From an uncultured Aquitalea sp. (GTDB lineage: Bacteria > Pseudomonadota > Gammaproteobacteria > Burkholderiales > Chromobacteriaceae): 64,000 nucleotides of DNA. Below are positions 17,224 through 27,226 of the stretch, one piece after another (within the stretch, counting starts at the first letter, position 1; every line of letters starts with the position of its first letter). The notes under the pieces are model-generated. The model searched no databases, was not told the DNA's origin, and saw nothing but the letters and a program-made list of their open reading frames with translations. Location of the stretch: positions 124,001 through 188,000 of the forward strand of contig NZ_CAMFLA010000005.1 of NCBI RefSeq assembly GCF_945957525.1. The letters are read 5' to 3'. Position numbers and translations under genes: made by a program.

Positions 17224-18276
17224 TTACACGTCCAGCGCGTCTTCGGCGTAGTCCTCGTCCGCCTGGCCATCGGTGATTTCCACCTTGATGCCCACGGCGT
17301 CACGGATCTTGCGCTCGATTTCGGCTGCTACGGCCGGGTTGGACTTCAGCCACTCGCGAGTGTTGTCCTTGCCCTGGCCGATCTTCTGGCCTTCGTAGCT
17401 GTACCAGGCGCCGGACTTTTCAACAAAGCCGTGCTTGACGCCCAGTTCGATGATTTCGCCTTCGCGGCTGATGCCTTCGCCATAAAGGATGTCGAAATCA
17501 GCCTGACGGAACGGCGGCGACACCTTGTTTTTCACCACTTTGACGCGGGTTTCGTTGCCGATGACTTCGTCCTGCTTCTTGATGCCACCAACGCGACGGA
17601 TGTCCAGGCGCACGGAGGCGTAGAACTTCAGCGCATTGCCGCCGGTGGTGGTTTCCGGGTTGCCGAACATTACGCCGATCTTCATGCGGATCTGGTTGAT
17701 GAAGATCACCAGCGTATTGGTGCGCTTGATATTGGCGGTCAGCTTGCGCAGCGCCTGGCTCATCAGGCGGGCTTGCAGGCCGACATGGCTGTCGCCCATC
17801 TCGCCTTCGATTTCAGCCTTGGGCACCAAGGCCGCGACGGAGTCGATGACGATGATGTCCACGCCGCTGGAGCGCACCAGCATGTCGCAGATTTCCAGCG
17901 CTTGTTCGCCGGTGTCCGGCTGGGAAACCAGCAGGTCTTCCACTTTGACCCCCAGCTTCTGGGCGTAGATCGGGTCCAGCGCGTTTTCCGCGTCGATGTA
18001 GGCGCAGGTACCGCCCAGTTTCTGGGCTTCGGCCACCACCTGCAGACACAGGGTGGTTTTACCGGAGGATTCCGGGCCGTAGATTTCCACGACGCGGCCG
18101 CGCGGCAGGCCGCCCACGCCCAGCGCCAGGTCGAGGCCCAGCGAACCGGTGGAAATGACTTGCAGGTTTTCGGCGATCTGGTTGTCGCTCATCCGCATGA
18201 TCGAACCCTTGCCGAACTGCTTTTCGATCTGGGCAAGGGCAGCCGCGAGTGCGCGGCTCTTGTCTTCTGACGCCAT
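17224..18276 (-). CDS. recA: Recombinase RecA
   Basis: 350 residues from ATG 18276, which has GGAGA upstream. The longer frame to 18456 has no support. RecA polymerises on single-stranded DNA, drives homologous recombination and triggers the SOS response. Walker [10 protein letters not shown], the [10 protein letters not shown] loop and [12 protein letters not shown] are present, and the acidic C-terminus is typical. The promoter region is shared with divergent hrcA (about 180 bases). I see no CTGT-N8-ACAG LexA box in it. Confidence 0.98.
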   Translation of the reverse strand: MASEDKSRALAAALAQIEKQFGKGSIMRMSDNQIAENLQVISTGSLGLDLALGVGGLPRGRVVEIYGPESSGKTTLCLQVVAEAQKLGGTCAYIDAENALDPIYAQKLGVKVEDLLVSQPDTGEQALEICDMLVRSSGVDIIVIDSVAALVPKAEIEGEMGDSHVGLQARLMSQALRKLTANIKRTNTLVIFINQIRMKIGVMFGNPETTTGGNALKFYASVRLDIRRVGGIKKQDEVIGNETRVKVVKNKVSPPFRQADFDILYGEGISREGEIIELGVKHGFVEKSGAWYSYEGQKIGQGKDNTREWLKSNPAVAAEIERKIRDAVGIKVEITDGQADEDYAEDALDV

Positions 18277-18457
18277 GCTGTCTCCAATTGCGTGTAGTGG
18301 GACCAATAGATGGGGGATTATCTCACAAAGGCAAGCCGCCACAAATGCGAAGGCGCGATGCCGGGCGCTTGAAATGTCCGGGTCGGAACCCACATCATCA
18401 GTATGGAAACCCGGCGCCGCTCGCCAGCGCGCGGGGTCTGTGTACAATGGGGGCATG

Positions 18458-19471
18458 ATGAACGAGCGCGCACAACGACTGCTGAAAGCGCTGATCGAGC
18501 GCTATATCGCCGACGGTCAGCCGGTAGGGTCGAAAACCCTCTCCGCCTTATCCGGGCTGGAGCTTTCCTCCGCCTCCATCCGCAATACGCTGGCGGATCT
18601 GGAAGACATGGGCCTGATCGCCTCGCCGCACACCTCGGCCGGCCGCATACCCACTGCCAGGGGTTACCGCTTGTTTGTCGACCAGCTGCTGACCATCCGG
18701 CCGCTGGAAGAGTTGGCCATGAAGGAAATCGAGAGCTCGCTGCAGCCCGACAGCCCGCAACGCATCGCGCAGGCGGCGTCGGGCTTGCTGTCCGATCTCA
18801 CGCATTTCGCCGGTGTGGTGGTGACGCCGCAGCGCTCCGACGTGGCTTTCCGCCAGATCGAATTCCTGCGTTTGTCCGAACGCCGCATTCTGATGATTCT
18901 TGTCACGCTGGACGGCGATGTGCAAAACCACTTGCTGGCCACCGAGCGCGACTACACCCCGTCGGAGCTGGTGGAAGCCGGCAACTTCATCAGTCAGCAC
19001 TACTCGGGGCAGGGCTTGTCGGTGATTGCCGCCAATCTGGCCGGGGAGTTGCGCCAGTTGCAGGGCGATATCAGCGAGCTGATGTCGGCGGCGGTGCGCT
19101 TCGGCCAACACGGTCTGGGCAGCCCGGGCGACGCAGTGGTGATTTCCGGCGGGATGAACCTGCTCAATGTGCGCGACCTGTCGGAAGATTTGTCCCGCTT
19201 GCGCGAACTTTTCGCTGTGTTTGAACGCAAGACCGAGCTGCTCAAGCTGTTGCAGCAGGGGCGCGAGGCGCAAGGGGTGAACATTTTCATTGGCGAGGAG
19301 TCTGGCGTAGTAACGCTGGATGAGTGCTCGGTGGTGACCGCGCCCTATCGCATCAATGGTCAGGTGGTGGGAACGCTGGGCGTGGTAGGCCCCACTCGCA
19401 TGGCCTACGAGCGCGTCATCCCCATCGTCGACATCACCGCGCGGCTGGTGTCCAGCGCGCTCTCATATTGA
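18458..19471 (+). CDS. hrcA: Heat-inducible transcription repressor HrcA
   Basis: About 337 residues. HrcA binds CIRCE operators upstream of groE and dnaK operons. The N-terminal winged helix is visible ([52 protein letters not shown]), followed by the GAF-like dimerisation region. Two adjacent ATGs (18455, 18458) are possible; GGGGG is better spaced for the second. TACAAT at 18443-18448 is a possible -10, which would place the transcript start almost at the ATG. It is divergent from recA. A copy of the 10-mer CTTCGGCCAA lies at 19099. Confidence 0.93.
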   Translation: MNERAQRLLKALIERYIADGQPVGSKTLSALSGLELSSASIRNTLADLEDMGLIASPHTSAGRIPTARGYRLFVDQLLTIRPLEELAMKEIESSLQPDSPQRIAQAASGLLSDLTHFAGVVVTPQRSDVAFRQIEFLRLSERRILMILVTLDGDVQNHLLATERDYTPSELVEAGNFISQHYSGQGLSVIAANLAGELRQLQGDISELMSAAVRFGQHGLGSPGDAVVISGGMNLLNVRDLSEDLSRLRELFAVFERKTELLKLLQQGREAQGVNIFIGEESGVVTLDECSVVTAPYRINGQVVGTLGVVGPTRMAYERVIPIVDITARLVSSALSY

Positions 19472-19519
19472 TTGTCGCCCGCGGCGCGGGCGCAAAAACT
19501 TAATAAACGGAACACTCCC

Positions 19520-20557
19520 ATGAAACGATTCTTGCTGGCGGCCGGCCTTGCCGCCGCTGCATTGTCCGGCGGCGCGCAGGCCGATGCCGAATTTCTCGCC
19601 CGTCCCGATGTGCAACGTTATATCGACGAACAGGTGGCGACCGGACAGTTCAACCGTCCCGAACTGGAGGCGGTGTTCGCCAATGTGGAAATCAAGCCCA
19701 ACATCATCAAGATTCTGGACAAGCCGTCTACCTCCCGCCCTTGGTATGAGTTCCGTCCCACCTTTTATAACGAGCGCCTGATCAAGGGCGGCCTGGCGTT
19801 CTGGGAGCAAAACCAGGCCACGCTGGAGCGCGCCGAGCGCACCTATGGCGTGCCGCCGGAAATGGTGGTGGCCATTCTGGGGATTGAAACCAATTACGGA
19901 CGCAATACCGGCAGCTTCCGGTTGGCGGACGCGCTGTCCACCATCGCTTTCAATTATCCGCGCCGCGCCGAATACTTTCGCGGCGAGTTGACGGAGTTTC
20001 TCAAACTGTCCAAGGAAGAGGGCATTGACCCCCTGGCCCTGAAAGGCTCCTATGCCGGCGCGATGGGCCTGCCGCAGTTCATGCCGTCCAGCTTCCGCAA
20101 ATGGGCGGTCGATTTCAGCGGCGACGGCCATCGCAATATCTGGAGCAATGTCGATGACGCCATCGGCAGTGTGGCCTACTACTTCCAGTTGCACGGCTGG
20201 CGGCACGGCGACGATGTGGTGATTCCCGCCGCCATCCAGCCCGGGGTGAATGTGGATCAGTTGGTGGCCGACAAATTCAATCTGCATTACACCGTGGGGC
20301 AGTTGAAAACCATGGGCGTGCTGCCGCAGGCGCAGGTGGCCGACAGTGTGCAGGCGGTGCTGGTGCCGCTGGAAACCGGGCCCGGTGTTACCCAGTACTG
20401 GCTGGGGCTGAACAATTTCTACACCATCACCCGCTACAACAAGAGCACGCTTTACGCCAAGGTGGCGCAAGAGCTGGCCGATGAGCTGCGCTTGCGCTAT
20501 ATGACGTCGCGCGCCCAGGCGCAACCCCCGGCTCCCGCCGCCGACCCGGCGCCATAA
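19520..20557 (+). CDS. mltB: Membrane-bound lytic murein transglycosylase B family
   Basis: 345 residues. A signal peptide (MKRFLLAAGLAAAALSGGAQA) is followed by the MltB/SltB catalytic domain. The catalytic glutamate is E123 in GIETNYGR, with SYAGAMGLPQFMPSSFRKW further on. The enzyme cleaves the glycan strands of peptidoglycan to 1,6-anhydro ends in the periplasm. No lipobox cysteine is seen, so the protein may be soluble despite the family name. It ends in a Pro/Ala-rich tail. It lies 48 bases after hrcA. A copy of TTGGCCGAAG follows in the gap at 20574. Confidence 0.92.
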   Translation: MKRFLLAAGLAAAALSGGAQADAEFLARPDVQRYIDEQVATGQFNRPELEAVFANVEIKPNIIKILDKPSTSRPWYEFRPTFYNERLIKGGLAFWEQNQATLERAERTYGVPPEMVVAILGIETNYGRNTGSFRLADALSTIAFNYPRRAEYFRGELTEFLKLSKEEGIDPLALKGSYAGAMGLPQFMPSSFRKWAVDFSGDGHRNIWSNVDDAIGSVAYYFQLHGWRHGDDVVIPAAIQPGVNVDQLVADKFNLHYTVGQLKTMGVLPQAQVADSVQAVLVPLETGPGVTQYWLGLNNFYTITRYNKSTLYAKVAQELADELRLRYMTSRAQAQPPAPAADPAP

Positions 20558-20665
20558 GCCGCGCCGGACAAGGTTGGCCGAAGCAACCGGCGGCGCGCCG
20601 CCGGGCTGCGCCGCGCTGGCGAAATGAGTCGCCAGCAAATCGAATTGCCATTAAAATCCGCCCCC

Positions 20666-22597
20666 ATGAGCTATCAAGTCCTTGCCCGCAAGTGGCGTCC
20701 CAAGCGCTTTGCCGATCTGGTCGGCCAGGAGCATGTGGTGCGCGCCCTCTCCAACGCCCTGAAAGAAGAGCGGCTGCATCACGCCTATCTGCTGACCGGC
20801 ACCCGGGGCGTGGGCAAGACCACCATCGCGCGGATTCTGGCCAAGAGCCTGAATTGCGAAACCGGCACCACGGCCGAGCCTTGCGGCGAATGCGCCGCCT
20901 GCCGCCAGATTGACGCCGGCCGTTTTGTCGACCTGCTGGAAATCGACGCCGCGTCCAACACCGGCATCGACAACATTCGCGAAGTGCTGGAAAACGCGCA
21001 GTACGCACCCACCTCCGGCCGCTTCAAGGTGTACATCATCGACGAAGTGCACATGCTGTCCAAAAGCGCCTTCAACGCCATGCTGAAGACGCTGGAAGAA
21101 CCGCCTGCGCACGTCAAATTCATCCTTGCCACTACCGACCCGCAAAAAGTGCCAGTGACGGTGCTGTCGCGCTGTCTGCAGTTTTCCCTGCGCAACATGA
21201 CGCCGCAGCAAGTGGCGGGGCACCTCGCCCATGTGCTGCAGGTGGAGGGCGTGCCGAACGAGCCCGCCGCGCTGTCCCTGCTGGGGCGCGCCGCAGCCGG
21301 TTCCATGCGCGACGCGCTGTCGCTGCTGGATCAGGCCATCGCCTACGGCATGGGCGATGTGCGCGAAGAGGGTGTGCGCGCCATGCTGGGCGCGGTGGAC
21401 CGGCGCTATCTGTTCCTGTTGCTTGACGCGCTGGCACAAGCCGACGGCCCGCGCCTGATGGCCGAGGCCACGCAATTGGCCGAACGCGGCATCGGCTTTG
21501 ACAGTGTGCTGTCTGAGCTGGCGGTGCTGCTGCAGCAGCTGGCGCTGGCGCAAACCGTGCCGGAAGCCATTCCCGCTGACGAGCCCGAGCGCGAGGCGGT
21601 GTTTGCGCTGGCTACGCTGATTTCGCCGCCGGACGTGCAGCTTTACTATCAGATCGCCCTGCATGGCCGCAAAGAGCTGGCCTTGGCGCCTGACGAACAC
21701 GCAGGCTTCAACATGACGCTGCTGCGCATGTTGGCCTTCCATCCGGCCAACGCGCCGGCGCAGGAGAGCGCCAGGCCGGCCCGCCCGGCCGCGCAACCCG
21801 CGCCGGGCAATGCCGCCGCGCCGGTGGCGGACGCGCATGAAGGCTCCGCCGCCGCCCGCGCCTTGCTGGCCGGTCTCGCCAATCGCAAGCCTGCGGCGCG
21901 TCCCGCCGCGCAAGAGTCCGCCCCGGCTGCAGAGCCGGACCCGGAGCCCGCGAGGCACGTTCCCGAGCCTGAGCCGGCGCCGCAGCCTGTTGTACAGCCT
22001 GCCGTTGCCTCTGCCAGGGCGGTCGAGCCTCCGCCAGCCGCACCGCGCGCAGCCCCTGTCGGGCCGGTGGAAGAGGCCTTGCCGGAAGAGGAAGACGACA
22101 AATCCGGCGATGTGTTGCCCGAAGACACCGACTGGCAAGCCGCGCCGCAGGATGATCTGCCGGCTTATCTGCAAGAAGCGCCGCCGCTGGAGGACGAGCC
22201 CTGGCAGTTCGACGGCGACTGGCACGCGCTGGTCAGCCTGCTGGGCACCCGCCTTGGCGCAGCCCGCATGCTGGCGCACAACGCGGTATTGAAACACTGG
22301 AACGGCAAGCGTCTCGAACTGGCCGTGCCCGCCAGCTTCCGCCATATGGCGGCGCGGGACTACCAGGACAAGCTGCGCGGCGCGCTGGCCGAGCAGTTTG
22401 GCGGCCCGGTGGATCTGGCGGTAACCATCGAAGAGCTGGGGATGGAAACCCCTGCCATGCAGGATGCACGCCATCGCCAGGAGCAACTGGTCAAGGCGCG
22501 CGAATGTCTGGAAAACGACCCGGTGGTCAGACAACTGGTGCAGGACCTTGGCGCCACGCTGATCGCCGAAACGATTCAACCTGTTCAGGAGTTGTGA
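20666..22597 (+). CDS. dnaX: DNA polymerase III subunit tau/gamma
   Basis: 643 residues from ATG 20666 ([12 protein letters not shown]); the 14-codon upstream extension is not conserved. It is the clamp-loader ATPase of the replisome. Visible are Walker A GTRGVGKT (45-52), zinc cysteines C64, C73, C76 and C79, DEVH (126-129) and SRC (168-170), then a long Pro/Ala/Glu-rich linker (about 370-515) and the C-terminal tau domain that contacts the polymerase. No obvious A-AAA-AAG slippery site occurs where a gamma-type product would end. Confidence 0.96.
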   Translation: MSYQVLARKWRPKRFADLVGQEHVVRALSNALKEERLHHAYLLTGTRGVGKTTIARILAKSLNCETGTTAEPCGECAACRQIDAGRFVDLLEIDAASNTGIDNIREVLENAQYAPTSGRFKVYIIDEVHMLSKSAFNAMLKTLEEPPAHVKFILATTDPQKVPVTVLSRCLQFSLRNMTPQQVAGHLAHVLQVEGVPNEPAALSLLGRAAAGSMRDALSLLDQAIAYGMGDVREEGVRAMLGAVDRRYLFLLLDALAQADGPRLMAEATQLAERGIGFDSVLSELAVLLQQLALAQTVPEAIPADEPEREAVFALATLISPPDVQLYYQIALHGRKELALAPDEHAGFNMTLLRMLAFHPANAPAQESARPARPAAQPAPGNAAAPVADAHEGSAAARALLAGLANRKPAARPAAQESAPAAEPDPEPARHVPEPEPAPQPVVQPAVASARAVEPPPAAPRAAPVGPVEEALPEEEDDKSGDVLPEDTDWQAAPQDDLPAYLQEAPPLEDEPWQFDGDWHALVSLLGTRLGAARMLAHNAVLKHWNGKRLELAVPASFRHMAARDYQDKLRGALAEQFGGPVDLAVTIEELGMETPAMQDARHRQEQLVKARECLENDPVVRQLVQDLGATLIAETIQPVQEL

Positions 22598-22598
22598 G

Positions 22599-22937
22599 AT
22601 GTTCGGAAAAAATGGCCTGGCTGGTCTGATGAAACAGGCCCAGCAAATGCAGGAAAATATGAAGAAAGCCCAGGAGGAATTGGGCAAAGTGGAAGTGGAA
22701 GGCCAGTCCGGTGCCGGCCTCGTCAAGGTGGTGATGACTTGCGCTCACGATGTGAAGCGCGTGTCCATCGACGACAGCCTGCTGGAAGACGCCAAGGACG
22801 ACAAGGAAATGCTGGAAGACCTGATCGCCGCCGCGCTCAACGACGCTTCGCGCAAGGTGGAGTCCACCACGCAGGAGCGCATGTCCGGCTTCACTTCCGG
22901 TCTGAACCTGCCGCCGGGCATGAAGCTGCCATTCTGA
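22599..22937 (+). CDS. ybaB: YbaB/EbfC family nucleoid-associated protein
   Basis: 112 residues, mostly helical, with [20 protein letters not shown] at the start, as in the YbaB/EbfC family of small DNA-binding dimers. The usual dnaX-ybaB-recR order is kept, with a GFA-like gene inserted before recR. AGGAG at the end of dnaX serves its start; the start codon is 1 base beyond the dnaX stop, so the genes are translationally linked. Confidence 0.95.
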   Translation: MFGKNGLAGLMKQAQQMQENMKKAQEELGKVEVEGQSGAGLVKVVMTCAHDVKRVSIDDSLLEDAKDDKEMLEDLIAAALNDASRKVESTTQERMSGFTSGLNLPPGMKLPF

Positions 22938-22974
22938 TTGGCAACTGACCCGGACGCGCCGCAAGGAGGCCGCT

Positions 22975-23379
22975 ATGGCAGACATCTTGCACGGGCATTG
23001 TCTTTGTGGCGCGCTCAGTTACCAGTGCCGGGGCAAGCCGCTGGCGGTGACTTACTGCCATTGCCGTGCTTGCCAACTGGCTAGCGGCGCGCCGGTGTAT
23101 CTGGGCGCGCTCTACCCCCGGGAGGCGGTGAGCTGGCAAGGCGCCACCACCGCTTATCGCTCTTCACCGCTGGGCTTGCGCCATTTTTGCCCGGTGTGCG
23201 GCTCCACCCTGTTTTACGAATGCACGGACGGTTCCGGTCAGCTGGAGATCACCGTGCCCACGCTGGAACATCCGGAGGCCTTGCCGGCGGAGTGTCACGA
23301 ATGGACGCGCAGCGCCATTCCCGGTTTCGACATCGCCGACGCCTTGCCGCGCCACCCCGAAGGCGCGCCCGGACTGTGA
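22975..23379 (+). CDS. GFA/CENP-V family zinc protein
   Basis: 134 residues with the cysteine pattern of the glutathione-dependent formaldehyde-activating enzyme/CENP-V family: C9xC11, C28xCxxC33 and C72xxC75, binding one or two zinc ions. AGGAGG lies upstream of the ATG. Function is uncertain; most members outside the founding enzyme have no proven reaction. It is inserted between ybaB and recR in an otherwise standard operon. Confidence 0.85.
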   Translation: MADILHGHCLCGALSYQCRGKPLAVTYCHCRACQLASGAPVYLGALYPREAVSWQGATTAYRSSPLGLRHFCPVCGSTLFYECTDGSGQLEITVPTLEHPEALPAECHEWTRSAIPGFDIADALPRHPEGAPGL

Positions 23380-23413
23380 CGTACTTCCTTTTCTTCCCGG
23401 ATTTGCCATCGCA

Positions 23414-24013
23414 ATGAAAAACCCGCCCGCGCTTGACCAGCTCATCTCCTCGCTCAAGGTATTGCCCGGCGTCGGCCCCAAAACCGCCCAGCGCATGGCC
23501 TTTCACCTACTGCAGCGGGACAAGGCCGGCGCGGAAAAACTGGTGCGCGCGCTGGAGCGGGCGCTGACGCATCTGACGCATTGCGAACGCTGCAACACCT
23601 TCAGCGAGACGCCTTTGTGCAGCTTGTGCGCCGATGAAGAGCGCAAACAGCATCAGTTGTGCGTGGTGGAAATGCCGGCTGATCTGATCATGCTAGAGCA
23701 GGCCAAGTGTTTTGAAGGCCTGTATTTCGTGCTGATGGGCCGTATTTCGCCGATGGACAATGTCGGGCCGAAAGAGGTGAATCTGGATAAGCTAATGGTG
23801 CGGGCGCTGGACGGCAAGGTGGAGGAGGTGGTGATCGCCACCAATTTCACCGCCGAGGGCGAGGTGACTGCGCACATGATTGCCGAGCTGCTCAAGGACA
23901 AGGGGCTGAAGGTATCGCGTATCGCGCGCGGCATGCCGGTGGGCGGCGAGCTGGAGTATGTGGATCCGGTGACGCTGGCGCAGGCGGTGTACGAGCGTCG
24001 CGAGCTGGATTAG
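23414..24013 (+). CDS. recR: Recombination mediator RecR
   Basis: 199 residues, full length. RecR forms a ring clamp and works with RecF/RecO to load RecA at gaps. Present are the N-terminal helix-hairpin-helix ([20 protein letters not shown]), the C4 zinc motif (CERCN...CSLC), the TOPRIM domain starting at LCVVE, and the C-terminal [13 protein letters not shown]. It is the last gene of the dnaX-ybaB-GFA-recR cluster. Confidence 0.96.
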   Translation: MKNPPALDQLISSLKVLPGVGPKTAQRMAFHLLQRDKAGAEKLVRALERALTHLTHCERCNTFSETPLCSLCADEERKQHQLCVVEMPADLIMLEQAKCFEGLYFVLMGRISPMDNVGPKEVNLDKLMVRALDGKVEEVVIATNFTAEGEVTAHMIAELLKDKGLKVSRIARGMPVGGELEYVDPVTLAQAVYERRELD

Positions 24014-24020
24014 CCCAAGC

Positions 24021-24105
24021 TTGGCCGAAGACCGGGCCTGATTGATTTGCCGTTGTTGAGCCGCCGTGCGGCGCCAGGAGCGTCAATGCGGCCCGCGGGC
24101 CTTTT
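24021..24105 (+). terminator. recR 3' region: repeat word and weak terminator
   Basis: Directly after recR lies TTGGCCGAAG (24021-24030). Further on, GGCCCGCGGGCC (24090-24101) followed by TTTT can fold as a short hairpin with a 4-base loop. Termination is plausible but weak. recR and the next gene (minus strand) converge here. Confidence 0.35.
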
Positions 24106-24219
24106 CTCCGCGCGTTATCCGCCAGTGCAATTTACTTCGCTGTCTTTGTGTCCGGCGCTCTCACGCCGACAGGCCCTAATGCCGCACCATGCCGCGCTTT
24201 CTTCCTTTCCGTGTTCACC

Positions 24220-25593
24220 CTAATTCGGCCCATGGCGCAATAATTCGCCCAGCAGAGCCATGCCGTGCTGTTGCTGCACCGGGTCGTAGAAGCTGACATT
24301 TAGTCTGAGTCCGTTGGCCGCACTGTTCTCCGGGCGAAACAGGCGCGACGGCGCGTAATGGATGCCCTGTTCGATAGCCAGCGGCAGCAGCGCGCCGGTA
24401 TCGAAGCCTTCGGGCAACATCACCCATTGAAAGTACCCCCCCAGCGGTTGGCTCAGCCCGCTCTGGGCCGGGAAGTGGCGCTCTACTTGCTGTCGCACAG
24501 CCTGCATGCGTTCACTCAGGGTGTGCCGCAGCCGCTCCAGCATGTCGCTGTGCTGGCCGGAAGCCAATAGCCGCGCCAGCGCCATCTGGCTGGGCAGTGG
24601 AGTGCCCAGCGAACTGTAAAGCTTGAGTCCGCGGAGGGTGTCTCCCAGTCTGCCGGCGGCGATCCAGCCCACGCGATAGCCGGGCGCCAGCGATTTGCTG
24701 AATGAAGAGCAGTGCAGCACGCAGCCGCTGTCGTCCCAGGATTTCAAGGGCTTGGGCGCGGCGGAGCCGAAGTAAAGTTCGCGATAAGTGTCGTCTTCAA
24801 TCAGATAAACACCGTGAGCGGCGGCCAGGCTGACCAGCGCCTGTTTTTGTCCATCGGGCATCACCTGCCCGGTGGGGTGCTGAAAATTGCTCATCAGCAG
24901 CATGCCGGCCGGTTTGGCTGCCAGCAGACTCTCCACTCGATTCATATCCAGCGAGCCATCAGGGCGGGCTTCCACGCTGATAATGCGCATGCCCTGCTGG
25001 CGCAGTTGTTCCAGCGCGGCCGGGAACGCCGGCGTCAGCACCAGCATGTCGGTTTTGCCGCTGACGCTGGCGACGGCGCGAATGGCCAGCGTTAGCGCCT
25101 CCATGCCGCCGCAGGTGATCAGTAGTTCCCGGCTGTCCAAGGGAATACCTTGGGCCAGATAGTGCAGCGCCAGCTCGCGTCGCAGGCCGTCGTAGCCTTC
25201 CAGGTCGGTGGCCGACAGCGCATGGCGGTAATCCTGCAGTACGCGGCTGAGCGCGCGGTTCATCGGCGTGGTGTTGATCAGCGCCGGGTTCATGAAGGGG
25301 CAGCCCCAAGGCATGGGCAGCGCGGTGGTGAAGTGCTCCATGCGCCAGTCTTCCGTTTGCGGCGGCGCGGTGCGCGCTTCGCTTGGGCGCTGGCGCACCC
25401 GAAAGCCGGAACGGGGCAGGGACTCTATCAGCCCCTGCCGTTCCAGCTCGGCGTAAGCGTGCTGGGCGGTGGTGAGGCTGACCTGATGGCTGTCGCACAG
25501 TTTGCGCAGGGAGGGCAGCCGGTCGCCTGTCGCCAGCTGTTTCTCCAGAATGGCGTGGCGGTAGAGGCTGACCAGTTTTTCCGTCTTGTTCAT
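24220..25593 (-). CDS. MocR-type GntR regulator with aminotransferase domain
   Basis: 457 residues from ATG 25593. The N-terminal GntR winged helix (LPSLRKLCDSHQVSLTTAQHAYAELERQGLI, residues about 27-57) is joined to a class I aminotransferase fold with the PLP lysine in SSFSKSLAPGYRVGW. MocR/PdxR-type proteins sense PLP, amino acids or related ligands and often control a neighbouring gene. The neighbours are ccoG upstream on the same strand and recR convergent. A dyad upstream of ccoG (26989-27010) is a possible target, but there is no direct evidence. Confidence 0.88.
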   Translation of the reverse strand: MNKTEKLVSLYRHAILEKQLATGDRLPSLRKLCDSHQVSLTTAQHAYAELERQGLIESLPRSGFRVRQRPSEARTAPPQTEDWRMEHFTTALPMPWGCPFMNPALINTTPMNRALSRVLQDYRHALSATDLEGYDGLRRELALHYLAQGIPLDSRELLITCGGMEALTLAIRAVASVSGKTDMLVLTPAFPAALEQLRQQGMRIISVEARPDGSLDMNRVESLLAAKPAGMLLMSNFQHPTGQVMPDGQKQALVSLAAAHGVYLIEDDTYRELYFGSAAPKPLKSWDDSGCVLHCSSFSKSLAPGYRVGWIAAGRLGDTLRGLKLYSSLGTPLPSQMALARLLASGQHSDMLERLRHTLSERMQAVRQQVERHFPAQSGLSQPLGGYFQWVMLPEGFDTGALLPLAIEQGIHYAPSRLFRPENSAANGLRLNVSFYDPVQQQHGMALLGELLRHGPN

Positions 25594-25609
25594 GCTTGCT
25601 CGTGTGAAA

Positions 25610-26956
25610 TCATTCGCCGATGAAGCGGCTGCTCTCGCTGAGCACATGGCCGGAGCCATCCAGCGCGCGAATCAGGAAGCGGATATCATGCGCGCCCTTG
25701 CCGGCATGCTCGGGCGGTACTTGCACGCTCAGGCCGATGGTCTGCACCTGCGAGGGCGGCAGTTGCACCAGGCCGGCATTGGCGAGCCGGATGCCGGGCA
25801 GGCCTTCCACGCTCACTTGCAGTTGCTGGGTGCGATCACTGTTGTTCATCAGTCGCATACTGTAGCTGTTTTCCAGCCAGCCTTCCGCGTTTTCCCGTAC
25901 AAGGGCTGCGCGATCGCGCAGCACATCTACCCGATAGGGGCTGCGATTAAGGAAGCTGCCGATGGACAGGCCGAGAATGGTCAGCAGCAGGGCGCTGTAA
26001 ACCAGCACGCGCGGCCGGAGCCAGTGTTGGCCGAAGCCACTGCCGGGCCTAGCAGAGTTCAGCTGGTTTTCGCTGGTGTAACGGATCAGCCCACGCGGCG
26101 CTTGCAACTGCTCCATTACTTGATCGCAGGCATCGATGCAGGCGGCGCAGCCGATGCATTCGTATTGCAGGCCGTTGCGGATATCGATGCCGGTGGGGCA
26201 GACCTGCACGCAAATGCCGCAGTCGATGCAATGACCAGCCTGTTTGTCCACCTGCTTGCCGCGCGGTTCTCCGCGTTTGGTGTCATAGGAAATGATCAGT
26301 GTGTCGGCATCGAACATCGCCCCTTGAAAACGGGCATAGGGGCACATGTGGGTACAGACTTTTTCCCGCAGATGCGTGGCCAGCAAATAGGTAAAGCCGG
26401 CGTAGAACAGAATCCAGAAGCTTTCCCAGGGGCCCAGCGCCAGGTGCGCGGCGCGGATGGCCAGATCATTAGCAGGGCTGAAATAGGCTGCCAGCGTAAA
26501 ACCGGTCCACAAGGAAAACAGCAGCATCAGTCCGTGGGACAGCGCCAGGCGGGCAGCCTTGGCCGCGCTGAGCGGCGCTTGTTGCAGGCGGCGACGCGCC
26601 TTGTGGTCGCCCAGCGTCAGCCGTTCTATCCAGATCATGATTTCGGTGTACACGGTTTGCGGACAGGCGTAGCCGCACCACAGCCGACCGGCCAGCGCGG
26701 TCCAGAGAAACAATCCCAGCGCGCACACCATCAGCAGCGCCGCCAGATAGACGAAATCCTGCGGCAGGAACTGTGCGCCGAAGACATGGAAGCGGTGGTT
26801 GTCCACGTCGAACAGCACGGCTTGCCGGCCATCCCAGCGCAGCCAGGGCAGGCTGAGATAAACCAGTTGGGTAAGGATCACCAGCGCCACGCGCACGGTG
26901 TTGAAACGGCCGCTGGTCAGGCGGGGGTGGATCTTGATGGTGCTGACGGTGCTCAT
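25610..26956 (-). CDS. ccoG: Cytochrome c oxidase accessory protein CcoG (RdxA/FixG)
   Basis: 448 residues from ATG 26956 (CGGAG 5 bases upstream); a longer frame to 27166 is not conserved. An inner-membrane protein with about five helices and cysteine clusters CGYACPQ, CTHMCPYARFQ, CIDCGICVQVCPTGID and CIGCAACIDACD, the last two typical of [4Fe-4S] ferredoxin domains. A C-terminal Ig-like periplasmic domain follows. CcoG takes part in copper delivery to cbb3-type oxidases. No ccoNOP genes are in the window. TTGGCCGAAG occurs at 26027. Confidence 0.93.
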   Translation of the reverse strand: MSTVSTIKIHPRLTSGRFNTVRVALVILTQLVYLSLPWLRWDGRQAVLFDVDNHRFHVFGAQFLPQDFVYLAALLMVCALGLFLWTALAGRLWCGYACPQTVYTEIMIWIERLTLGDHKARRRLQQAPLSAAKAARLALSHGLMLLFSLWTGFTLAAYFSPANDLAIRAAHLALGPWESFWILFYAGFTYLLATHLREKVCTHMCPYARFQGAMFDADTLIISYDTKRGEPRGKQVDKQAGHCIDCGICVQVCPTGIDIRNGLQYECIGCAACIDACDQVMEQLQAPRGLIRYTSENQLNSARPGSGFGQHWLRPRVLVYSALLLTILGLSIGSFLNRSPYRVDVLRDRAALVRENAEGWLENSYSMRLMNNSDRTQQLQVSVEGLPGIRLANAGLVQLPPSQVQTIGLSVQVPPEHAGKGAHDIRFLIRALDGSGHVLSESSRFIGE

Positions 26957-26988
26957 GACGACTCCGGCAAAACGGGAATAACCGTGTT

Positions 26989-27010
26989 TGTACTGCCGGG
27001 AATCAGTACA
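26989..27010 (-). promoter_or_regulatory. Perfect dyad upstream of ccoG
   Basis: TGTACTG-N8-CAGTACA, with a further TGTAC element at 27014-27018, lies 33-54 bases upstream of the ccoG ATG. It has the size and placement of an operator or leader hairpin. The regulator is unknown. Confidence 0.35.
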
Positions 27011-27151
27011 GCCAATGTACAGATGAGCTGCTTTTGAAGATGACAGATCGTCAATATATTGAAATAAAAGGAATTTTCTGTCTGTGTCCGATTTTTCGCG
27101 ACGGTACAGACGGCGATGCGGCAACAGAAACGGCACAGCGGCCGCAAAAAA

Positions 27152-27183
27152 GCCTTCGGCCAACATCAGGGTTGGCCGAAGGC
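27152..27183 (-). terminator. Intrinsic terminator of marC made of two copies of the 10-mer
   Basis: GCCTTCGGCCAAC (27152-27164) and GTTGGCCGAAGGC (27171-27183) form a perfect 13-bp stem with an ATCAGG loop. On the minus strand the stem is followed by TTTTTT, and it lies about 44 bases after the marC stop. Each arm contains the repeated word TTGGCCGAAG. Paired uptake sequences acting as terminators are a hallmark of Neisseriaceae. Confidence 0.85.
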
Positions 27184-27226
27184 GGTAAGCAGAAGCGCGT
27201 CAGATAATGATCAGACGAGACGGGTT

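Noticed and set aside
18277-18454. LexA (SOS) box in the recA promoter
   Set aside because: No CTGT-N8-ACAG or CTG-N10-CAG was found; a lone CTGT is not enough.
20666-22597. Programmed frameshift in dnaX giving a gamma product
   Set aside because: The only A-rich site (near 21144, CAAAAAG) lies in the ATPase core, too early for a gamma-type end, and there is no pausing structure after it that I can see.
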